Source: Leptobrachium leishanense
Taxonomy: Eukaryota; Chordata; Amphibia; Anura; Megophryidae
Assembly (NCBI GenBank): GCA_009667805.1
Contig: CM019069.1
Coordinates: 48,194,153-48,258,152, forward strand
DNA length: 64,000 nt
Direction: 5' to 3'
Below are positions 39,301 through 51,300 of the stretch, in pieces (the first letter of the stretch is position 1; the number at the start of each line of letters is the position of its first letter). Position numbers and translations under genes: made by a program. Below the pieces are notes generated by a model. The model saw only the letters and a program-made list of their open reading frames with translations. It did no database searches and was not told the origin of the DNA.

Positions 39301-42300
39301 GAGCCACACTCATACCGCTAGGGGGCCAAAATAAATAGGACCGATTCTGACATATAAAATATAAAATATGTCCGAATCGGACCGCCAGGGAGGTTAAAGA
39401 GAGGAAGTACAATAATTTCACCAACAACTGGTGGCCGTAGTTTATTCAATACTGAGCATGATAAATGTATAATGATAACCAGATATTGTTCTGTAACCTA
39501 ATACCAGATAACTTACAGCATTTTATTTCTCCCTTTCAGTTTAGAAGTTGAAGCTTGCTTTGAATACACGGCAAACCCTAGAGATTACAATCCAATATTA
39601 AGTAAGTGCAACTCACATCAAAAAAGCACATTTTACTTACTTTACTGTAAACAACCGTGCTATAATGTGATTCTGATATGTAGGGAATAGTGCGTAACCC
39701 CTTCACGAACAAAAAGGGGTTATTCTGTCTTCAAAGCATGGGCAGGTGCTCGTATTATAATTTATGCTCGATTTGGTATAATTCCGCAGCATTGCATGGG
39801 AATTTTTCTTACTGAAAACTATGTTCATTTGCAAATGGGCTCCAGAAGGTGACCCCAAATATTTAGCACCACTGCTTATCATAGCCACCCACCATGCTAA
39901 AAATTTTGATCAGCTGGGACTCCGTGTCTAAAATATGGATTGCAGTTGCAGTAAAATTTCTGGCCAGCAGATGGTGCCATCTGCCTGTCAAATAGGTATA
40001 CTGCAGTATAAAATACAATGTGGATTTTTAATATGATTTTTTTGTATATCATTTGCGTATCATTAATGAAAAGTGATTTCCCAATAAACACTGGTTACTG
40101 GAAGTGGTTGCATGGAAAAATCACTTGGTAGTGAAGGTGTTAAATAGGAGCAGTTGTAGAAAATATTGACTGATTGTATCCACGGAAAATTATGTTAAAG
40201 TTTAGATTTACAAATACGTCTCTTCGCACGGCAGAGTTTTTACGTACCGAGTGTTGAAATAACAGTTTCTTCTTTTTACCTCTCAGCTCTGAATTACACG
40301 TTAGATATTGAAAGTGAAAGGCTGGAGTTAAAGTTGCCTTCGAGAGTTCAGTTTGTAGGCCAGCCCAATGCACCTCAACTGACCAAAACAATTGACCTCA
40401 TGGGACAAAACCAGAAGAAGTGCGTGCAAACATCACTCGTGCTGCAGGTAAGCGGGGGGGGGGGGAAGACATCTGGAAAAATACTTTGAGTTGGAAATAC
40501 AAAACAACATCACATGTTTGCTTGTATCTTTGTGGTTGATACAGTCCTGTGAGAAGAATACATGGGGCTCTATTACATTCTTCACGCAAAAACATGTGAA
40601 ATTTTGCACCCAGTGTTAAACGTTAACGCGCGTAAAACAATGCTGGAATTACAATCCTCACGCGTTTTTTCATCCATCAAAAAATAACATGCGTTAAACG
40701 GACGTGCAAAAATGAGTGCGCGCAGCAACGTTGCGCGCAGAAATCAATGTGCGGACTGTTTTTTTTTTTTTTTTTTTTACACGATTCAGCCAATCAGAAT
40801 TAAGAACCACAATTGTCTCACGTTAAGTTTTTGCGCTTGCCAAAGTCAATCTGCGCATATATGCTGCATCAATAAAAAAAGCACGCACAACTTCTCAAAT
40901 CTATTGTTTGGGTATGTGTAGAATGTGTAACTATACTTTGCTGCGTATTTAATTTTTTTGGCTGGTGTATTTGGGTTCGGCCAGGTTGATAGAATTTGCC
41001 ATTAACACCAGCTTTTAGGAGTTGCTAAAACTATGCGCGCAAAGGCTGTGCGTTAATTCCTGCGCATAGATTGTAATACCATCCGCGTACCAGCGAACAA
41101 ACGCATTTGCGATCACAATGTTAAGTACAGGACGCGCAAAGTACAGTAAGCTCGCGCAGCGTTCGCGCAGGTTCACCCGCGGTAGACGTATACGCGCGTT
41201 TGTTGCGCTGAGATTGTAATACGACGTTTTGCGCAAAGGGTTTTGCCCCTCGCGTTAATGCGTTTTTGCGCTGGCGCAAACGTATGCGCGAAGAATGTAA
41301 TAGAGCCCATAATGTATTAAGCTATGGCGAACAGACAGTCCGTGTAAGCAAATGGATTACAAATATATATGTACATTTAAATGTACTTTTCCTGCATTGT
41401 TCTATGTAGTAAGATGAATGTGTTCTTGAATGTTCTTTAACCCAGGACATACTTGAAAATGAGAGAAATCTCAGTGTATCCTACCTGGTAACATCCTTTT
41501 ATAAATAAATAAATACATCTACATATATATATATACAGTCAGGTCCAGAAATATTGGGACATCGACACAATTCTAACATCTTTGGCTCTATACACCACCA
41601 CAATGAAACAAACACAATGTGCTTTAACTGCAGACTGTCAGCTTTAATTTGAGGGTATGTACATCCATGTACAGCCCTCGGTGGGCCGAAACATTGGTTT
41701 TTTAATGTGACTAATAGATTTTTACTTTTAAATAAAAGTCCTCCTCCATTGTGAATATATATATAATATGCTTATTAATCCAAAAAATGCCCGGTGCCTT
41801 GCCGCTGGGCTCAATATTCAAATTGCAACTCACTTAAGTTCACGGTGGCACTCCAGGACTGTTAAGATTCTTTTATTCAATCCATAAAATCAACGTTTCA
41901 GCCTCTCCCCGGGGCTTTCATCAGGAGAGGCTGAAACGTTGATTTTATGGATTGAATAAAAGAATCTTAACAGTCCTGGAGTGCAACCGTGAACTTAAGT
42001 GAGTTGCAATTTATATATATATATATATATATCTCAAAAAAGACGGAGGCCGCACACCAGGACTTTGAAAAAATTGTAAAAACTAATGTTTAATTCAATA
42101 AAGCATAAAAAAAGATGCCCATGCATCAAACCGACGTTTTGAGGGCCTTTATCAAGGTAGTGGGCACAGGGTGGGTATCAAGTTCAAATACAGAGTGTGT
42201 GATACCCACCCTGTGCCCACTACCTTGATAAAGGCCCCTGTGAGGGCCGAAACGTCGGTTTGATGCATGGGCATCTTTTATATGCTTTATTGAATTAGAA

Positions 42301-45300
42301 AAAATAGTAAAAACTAATGTTTAAGTCCTGGTGTGCAGCCTCCGTCTTTTTTGGTTTACATATCTTTCATTGGTCTCTGCACCCAGGCACTGGTAAGTTT
42401 ATATATGGCCATAGCTGGTTGCCGCCGTTATATATATATATATATATTTTAAAGAAGTAGAAATGAAAATAAAAAACAAAATACATCTGATCAAGGAATA
42501 GTTTTCTAGCATAACTGCTCGATTTATTAAATTCCTTTGAAGTGCTGCTATTATGGGAACTACTGCACATTTAACTATTCGATCATTGATCCACTAATTC
42601 GGCATTGGGGAAAATAGACCAGAAAAGCACAAGGTTAAGCCCCATGACAGTTGGAACATTTTTCCAGTTTGGGTATTTTGGTCTACAACGTGCAATTTCA
42701 CCTCCAATATACCTTTTTAGAGAATAAATTAAAATGACGTGTGTCTGCTGAGTGTGAAATAATCACTGTTACGTGTAAGATCATGGTGGTGTTTGCTGGC
42801 TGCTCCTCCCTGGTCTCAGTAATCTTTAAGTGAACGTAAGGCCTGCGTTATTGAAGGCTGTAGATTTGTTTTTGTTTTTTTACTTGGCTATATGTCTTTT
42901 GTAATAACGGAGATATGGTCCTTGAGAAAAAAAAATCTACTTCTAGAGAAAAGCAAAACAGACGAGGAGAGACCCATGTTGTGCGTAAGGTGTTTATCTC
43001 CAGACGGGAGCGTTCTGCATACTTTGTGTTTGTATAACGTTTTCTACATTGTGTTTTTTCTTTTGTTTTTTGTAGGATTCTGTTAAAGATAAACTCCGAC
43101 AGATACCGGTGTCTGTTACCGCGGATATAATAAGTGCCCGTTCCACTCGGGGGCAACGAAGTACACTCCCAGAGCTGATGCCAATTCTGAACTTAAATGA
43201 ACCAAAAACCATGACTGCTAATGTAAGAGCTCCGCCACAGTGTCAGTAACGTTTACACGCAGAGAATGTGAAACGGTGCGCGCTGATTCAGAAAACTCTA
43301 AAACTAACTGCTAAGCATTGTTACTAAAGCTGAACCATGATACAAATCAATACTATTTAAAAATGGCATATAGTACATATAGCATACAGTATATATTATG
43401 CAGTACACGTAGCATGCAGGACAATAGCATACAGTACATATTATGCAGTACACGTAGCATGCAGTACACGTAGCATGCAGTACACGTAGCATGCAGTACA
43501 CGTAGCATGCAGTACACATAGCATGCAGTACACGTAGCATGCAGTACACGTAGCATGCAGTACACGTAGCATGCAGGACATATTATGCAGTACACATAGC
43601 ATGCAGTACAATAGCATACAGTACATATTATGCAGTACACATAGCATACAGTACACGTAGAATGCAGGACAATAGCATACAGTACATATTATGCAGTACA
43701 CGTAGAATGCAGTACACATAGCATACAGTACACATAGCATACAGTACACGTAGAATGCAGGACAATAGCATACAGTACATATTATGCCGTACACATAGCA
43801 TACAGTACACATAGCATGCAGTACACGTAGAATGCAGTACACATAGCATACAGTACACATAGCATGTAGTACACGTAGAATGCAGGACAATAGCATACAG
43901 TACATATTATGCAGTACACATAGCATATAGTACACATAGCATGTAGTACACGTAGAATGCAGGACAATAGCATACAGTACATATTATGCAGTACACATAG
44001 CATACAGTACAATAGCATATAGTACACATAGCATACAGTACACGTAGAATGCAGGACAATAGCATACAGTACATATTATGCAGTACACATAGCATACAGT
44101 AGACGTAGAATGCAGGACAATAGCATACAGTATATATTATGCAGTACACATAGCATACAGTACAATAGCATATAGTACACATAGCATGTAGTACACGTAG
44201 AATGCAGGACAATAGCATGCAGCCCGATGATAAATAAATAAAAAAATCTGCACAATAACTAAGGTGGGGTGAATTTATAATAAGTTTATCCCTTTAATAA
44301 TCCTGTCTGATTCCACATCTCATAAACAGTGGCATTGGGTTTAAGGGGTGGAGTGGTTTCTCCAGAATTCCATCCCTCGGGTATAGAGGAGCTTGTGTTT
44401 CTTGTTAATAATTCAATTATTTACTATCTCCCAGGTCCAGTTTCTAAAGGAAGGGTGCGGCAGTGACAATATATGTAACAGCAACATGAATGTTCAATAC
44501 AGGTTTGGTACCAAAGAGGGAACAGAACCATTCCATGAATTGCCTAAGTAAGTTGACCTGATACATTTAAATCTATCTACTTTACTGAAAACCTGTTTCT
44601 GTTCAGGATATTGTTGTAATCTCAATCATTTGTTTTTTTTTACGCAGAGAAAATGGCGTCCCAGTTTTGGTTCTCAAAGATCAGAAAGACATTGCTCTGG
44701 AACTAACAGTCTCCAACACACCATCGGATCCAACAAATCCTGGAAAGGATGGCGATGATGCTCACGAAGCGAAGCTTGTTGCAACTTTACCTAGTGGCTT
44801 GTCTTTCTCTTCAATGAGAGACCTCAGTAACAACCCTGTAAGTAAAAGGGATATATATATTTATATATATATATATGATTTTGGCTGCTGGAATTGAAAA
44901 ATGCAACTCGCGTATTCATATGAGCAGAAGTGGTGGCTCTAGGGTTAGTGAGGCCTTAGGTCAGGCTGGAGTATGAGGCCCTTCTTGCCATGCACAAAGC
45001 GTAGAAATCAATCCAATATATTTGAATTGAGAAAGCTAATTCAGATCTCTTGGAAGACAAGTGTGTGTGAATGTAGTAGTGTATTTGTGTGGAATGTTGG
45101 CACAATTGCATTCCTCATAAATTCTATCACATGAGGTCACTGTGGGAGCAAGGCCTTAAGCAGCTGCCTATTCTGCCTAATTAGAGAGCCGCCTCTGATG
45201 AGCAGGTCCCTCTAAAACAAAACCCTTGCTCCTGTCTTGAGATGGCGCAAACAATGCTTCCTGGGGTCCCAGGGTCTCACGTATACATAAAGGAGAAAAA

Positions 45301-48300
45301 TAAACAACAATAGTGCAATAGGTAGATATCAATTCTGGGAAGGAATTAAGGATAATATCCCACTCACAAATCTAGAGCCTTATCACTGGCTCTAAGTGGG
45401 TCCAGGCATATGGGTAGATTGTCTTCCAATTTCTCAGGTGACCCCCACCTTTATCCAAACTGGTATATCCAGGATCATATGGTGGAAGATAAAAGACAAA
45501 AGGAGACACTCCTTGTGCAAATCTGAGAGAGGTTATGTTATGGCAAATTCGAGACTTTCTACTCACATTTTCTCCTCAAAACAAACGCCCATGGGTTTTT
45601 TCAGATGTTGGAAACCCAAGAGAAAACCGTCCAGGATTCCAGATGAATGGCACAGCAACAACAGGAACAAAGAGTTTCAAAAATTAAAATTTATTAAAAA
45701 CAATGGTTCCAGAACGCGTTTCGCCGCACAAAACCGCGGCTTCATCAGCTGGTATAAATACATTAAAACCTATGGGTCCTTATATAGTGTCCACTGGTGT
45801 TCTTAAGGGTCCCCAGGTGTCCTGTTGTGTGCCTCGATGCTTCTAATCACCTCCCGATCATCCGGCGTTGGGCGCCGCCATTTTGCGCATGCGCATTCTA
45901 CTTCCGCGTTCCACTGCGTTTCAAACGGGGTTTTCTTACATCCGGTTGATGTTCATTAGGATTCTCGGTACATCAATCAGAGAAAAGGCTTGTAGACACT
46001 CCCCTTCTTTACAACATATCTCGAATTAAAAGAATATAAGTATTCAGGGATAGGTAATGGGGGAGATTCACAAAAAGAGGGAGTTTTTATCTCTCATATT
46101 GCATTCTGCAAGATCCCGATTTATTCCATGGCCAAAAGGATGTGTACATCCATATTGTTTAGTAATGGTGGTATGCTTAGCACAATAAAATAAATAAATA
46201 TAAATAAAACTTGTGTTCGATATATCGTTTTGCACTTTACAAGATTCCAGTTTTCCTCATTGTAATATATCCTTTTTTTTTTTTTTTTTTTCGTATTAGT
46301 GAAATACAGCACTTTATAGCAAATATAGCACTTAAAAACATCTATGTATGAATATATGAAACACACACTAAGAGGTCATTGTACATTATTGAGTGTTAGA
46401 GAATTTTAGATTTTTTAAACACTATTATGCACTTTAACACACAATATATATATATTGCAGTAATAGTATAAATACTATTGAGTGGATTGTACACACACAT
46501 TAGCATTAAACCCTTTTATAGATAAATAAATATAATGAAACTATAAATTTGAGGAAAATATAGCACTTTATGGAGAATATAAGAGTATATATGAGGTCAC
46601 AGTACACTATTGAGTGTTAACAATGAGATTTGGATTCTTAGTATAAATAATGGTCACAAGAATAATATACTCACATTGGTAATAATTATAGTAATTATCA
46701 CCGAGTGGACTGAACACATTTTGAGAACAATATTTATTAATAGGTAGATGAATTAGCACATGATTAGTATTTTTAGTGAATAATATTATTGGAATTAATA
46801 TTGAGGCACACACACTAGTGTAATGTAAATATAGGAGTTCTATAGTGTCAAAAATTATGCACTTTAATAGAGAATGATTATATATTTGACCACATGCACT
46901 TTGGATGCAACAACAATGCACTTTAAAGAAACACTTTTTATGAACACAAGTTTTATTTTATTTATATTTATTTATTTTATTGTGCTAAGCATACCACCAT
47001 TACTAAACAATATGGATGTACACATCCTTTTGGCCATGGAATAAATCGGGATCTTGCAGAATGCAATATGAGAGATAAAAACTCCCTCTTTTTGTGAATC
47101 TCCCCCATTACCTATCCCTGAATACTTATATTCTTTTAATTCGAGATATGTTGTAAAGAAGGGGAGTGTCTACAAGCCTTTTCTCTGATTGATGTACCGA
47201 GAATCCTAATGAACATCAACCGGATGTAAGAAAACCCCGTTTGAAACGCAGTGGAACGCGGAAGTAGAATGCGCATGCGCAAAATGGCGGCGCCCAACGC
47301 CGGATGATCGGGAGGTGATTAGAAGCATCGAGGCACACAACAGGACACCTGGGGACCCTTAAGAACACCAGTGGACACTATATAAGGACCCATAGGTTTT
47401 AATGTATTTATACCAGCTGATGAAGCCGCGGTTTTGTGCGGCGAAACGCGTTCTGGAACCATTGTTTTTAATAAATTTTAATTTTTGAAACTCTTTGTTC
47501 CTGTTGTTGCTGTGCCATTCATCTGGAATCCTGGACAGTTTTCTCTTGGGTTTCCCAACATCTGAAAAAACCCATGGGCGTTTGTTTTGAGGAGAAAATG
47601 TGAGTAGAAAGTCTCGAATTTGCCATAACATAACCTCTCTCAGATTTGCACAAGGAGTGTCTCCTTTTGTCTTTTATCTTCCACCATATGATCCTGGATA
47701 TACCAGTTTGGATAAAGGTGGGGGTCACCTGAGAAATTGGAAGACAATCTACCCATATGCCTGGACCCACTTAGAGCCAGTGATAAGGCTCTAGATTTGT
47801 GAGTGGGATATTATCCTTAATTCCTTCCCAGAATTGATATCTACCTATTGCACTATTGTTGTTTATTTTTCTCCTTTATGTATACGTGAGACCCTGGGAC
47901 CCCAGGAAGCATTGTTTGCGCCATCTCAGGTTATATTCTGCATTTGTATTCATTTGGTGTAGGGGAAACCACTATATCCTGTGATTGGCTGTCTGGGGTG
48001 CCAAGGTGGTGGATTCATATTGTGTGGCGCTGCACCATCTCTCATTTTTACTCCTTGCTCCTGTCTTACCTGTTTTCTCTTATTTATAAAGCATTTTAGC
48101 AGGAATGATATATTTGAGATTTCTCTCGTTTTCAAGTATGTCCTGGGTTCAAGAAACAATGAATTGTTACAGTTTTTACAGAAATACAAAGTTACAGTTA
48201 CAAGTACTTATACAGCGCCAACAGATTCCGTAGCGCTTTACAATGTGGAAGCACAAACAGCAGACGTACATGATACAAGAGAAAATACTGGGGTAACTGA

Positions 48301-51300
48301 AACAAAGGGGAGCAGAGGGAAGGTGAAACTGGTGGCCAGAAGAATATTGTGGGAATTGCATGGGAAGGACCAGAAGTTTGGGTTTAGTAAGAGTAATTAG
48401 CGAGAGAAGTGGAGACAGCTGGAAAGGAGAGCTGAAATTAGGGACTGGCCCTGGGTAGGCGGGTTGGGGAAGAGATGGAGTTGAGTCTGTGAGTATGCTG
48501 TTGATGGAAATACAGCAGTATCACATCACAGAGTATACCATTTTTTAAGTTCATGAGTTTACAAATTGTCGTGAAATGTTCCTGTAGTTGCAAATTACAA
48601 TTAAAACAATTTTTTTTTATAGCCCAAACGTATTCTGCCCTGCTACACATCATGCAAACATAAATAAATAAATTTAACACGTCTGACACACAGAAACAAG
48701 AGGTTCAAAGGACTGTGCTCATAAGAACTAACAATCTATAGAATGATATTATGGAGAATTCGGAAAAAATCTAATTGCTAAAGTCTGGGGATATTAGGAA
48801 GAGATGGGGGTTTTACGTACCATTGTTAGTGTGTTCGGTGTTTTTTTTTTGTTTTTTTTTGTGTAACCAAAGCTGAAGAAACTGGTAGTATTTGAGGAAG
48901 TTATGCAATAATGTATAATTTGCGCTTTGTCTTCTCGTGCATGTAAAATATTTATGTGTATTACTTTGAAAGTTTCTAATAAATAATAAAATCATTAAAA
49001 AATTAGAAAGTAAAATATATAATCAAATACAATTTTTTAAAATGATAATAAAAAAAACTAACAATCTATGAGATGTGAAGAGTACGCACTAAAAGGTGAG
49101 GGTTAACTTAAAGAGGTAAACCGTTTATGTTATGGGTTGCCTAGGATCTGTGCGAAGGTAGTCAGGGGAGGTGATACTCTCATAGACTTCTGCAAAGTGA
49201 AGAAACCAAACTACAGAATCAAGGGTACATTAACCCCTTAAGGAACAAGGGTCTTTAAAGTCAATGTGTTTATGTCGGAACAGTTACTTCATTGGTCCTT
49301 AAGGGGTTAATATCAAAGAATGGAAACCAGTAGGGAAGAGCCAACAAGTTCAGAAGAAGAAAAAAATAAACACACACCATTACGGAGTTGAACATTGGTT
49401 GCTGTCTTCTTAAATTTTGTTTGATTTTTGTGCCCGCTTTTCCCTGTTTTAAATTACTTTGTATCATTTCTCACTATCTTATTGATGCTAATCTTTGTTA
49501 GAGCTGTGGTTAACCTTCGCTTTTTGATATAACATGCAGGATAGACAGTTTTTCTGTTCATCAAATCCCAACGGCTCTGAAGTCTTCTGTGAACTTGGAA
49601 ATCCTTTCAAGAGAGACGCCATTGTAAGTGATCAGCAGTGATGGTGTTTATTAATAATTCCCTGATTATTTTGGTCGTGTCCAAATGTTACTATAGTGGA
49701 TGGTCAATGCTTTTTCCAGTACAAATTATAGATGTCGGGCTAAATTACGATCTTCACGCAAACGTTAACGCTCACTTGCGTGAGCATTAACGTTAGCCGC
49801 GGTATCTACCGCATATTATGATCCAAACTCCAAATGGGTTTAGTAACCCGTTTGTGGTACCTTGCACTTTTCAGCGCGAGGTTACTGTACTTTGCGCTCC
49901 CTATACTTAACATGGGGAGCGCAAAGTCTTAATCAGCGTTTGGATTACAAAATCCCAGCGCTGATTAACGTCCGGCTCTGATCAGCGGAAAGTTAACCAG
50001 AGCCTGGACTTGGTGTTAACACTAGCCTAAAACTAAAAAAATTTAATCGCATACTCACCCTCTGTCCCGCGGTGAGGACCGCGGCTCCAACCGCATCCGG
50101 CCGGCGGGAGCAGGGAAAGACTGGGAGAAAAAGTCCCCGCAGTCTCTCCATGCGTATCACTACGCGGACCAGCCGGATCTCGCGAGACGAGATCCGGCTG
50201 GTCATGTGACCGGCAGGGGGGAACTCAATGGAGTCCTTTGGACTCCATCGAGACGATGCTCACGGCTGTGCTCAGCGCTGCCGCGAGCATCCAAGCTTTT
50301 TACACACAGTAACAATGCAGGCAGCATTTTTTGCGCCTGAATTGTAATCCAGCGTTAAAACGCGGGTGCAAGGGGGGAAAATGGCAGGCACAGTTTTTCC
50401 TCCCTTGCGCCTGCGTTTTAACGCTCAGATCGTAATTTAGCCCGTCATGTTTACACCGTATTTTCTTATTTTAATCAGATGCTACAATGTTGCGTAGAGT
50501 TGTTACAGGGCGACTTCATGCTGTTTCCATCTAAAACTCTCTCGGCACTTTTTCATAGTTGGTGCTACTGATGCGTCTCTATGTGTAATTGTTAGCGTTA
50601 GGAGAAGTAAGTTTAATGTCCGGCATCAATATTCCGATCTTGACGCTACAGTCAGGTGAGAAGGTTTGCGCCTTGCAGCTTGCGCAAGCTTACTGGACTT
50701 TGCGCTCCCCATGTTAGTTATAGAAATCTATTTTTAGCATCTCGACATGTGAAGTATTACAAAGTATTACAATTTACCGTCGGGACAAGCAAAGCACAGA
50801 ATTTACCTCTTCCTAAAAGCTGGTGTTTTATGATTCTGCAAATTCATTTAACATGTAGAAGAAGGTATCCTTCACCACTCAGTAGTGAAGAAAGAGTTCA
50901 GGAGAATAGACCTGACCCAATGGGACTAAACCCACAATAATAAATCTGAAAACCAACCAGAAACCCAGTTACTGGATAGGTCAGATTATTCAGTAACTGG
51001 GTTTCTGGTTGGTTTACCGATTCATTTAACATGCTCTAAACCCCCCTAGCAATCCCATACTCACCTCTCATCCCACGGTGAAAAGGGTGGCCCGATCCAC
51101 CGCTTCTTCTTGCCGGGAGCAGAGTGAGACTGGGAACAGACTCCCTCCAAGATCTCACAACCCAGAAGCACAAGCCTCCATGGAGTCCTATGGACTCCAG
51201 GAGCTGATACTTGTGGTGGTCTGGAAGTGCTACTGTGGGCATCGGGGATGTTAGCGCTGCGTTCTGGGGCGAGGTGCTGAGCTAGCACCTTCCCCAGAAT

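Larger units (their letters stand above)
45239..48052. mobile_element. Penelope-like foldback element, 2.8 kb, with 15-bp target duplication
   Basis: Arms 45239-46218 and 46942-47927 are inverted copies of about 980 bp with very few differences. The 723-bp AT-rich spacer has no recognisable gene. A 125-bp tail (47928-48052) follows only the right arm. CCTTGCTCCTGTCTT lies just before the element (45224-45238) and again right after it (48053-48067), identical over 15 bp. Each arm carries one hammerhead-like module. Hammerheads plus variable duplications suggest a non-autonomous relative of Penelope-like elements; this class is an inference. Confidence 0.8.

Noticed and set aside
38572..39427. 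Repetitive Ser/Pro/Leu frames on the minus strand
   Set aside because: They are read-through of the 52-bp minisatellite.
43441..44218. Long minus-strand open frames rich in Cys, Tyr and Met
   Set aside because: They are translations of the 16-bp minisatellite, whose period gives a repeating stop-free frame. They have no start context or homolog.
45396..47770. Pair of 136-codon and 83/90-codon frames in the foldback arms
   Set aside because: The frames occur on both arms because the arms are copies; they show no domain, and small indels between the arms change the frame.
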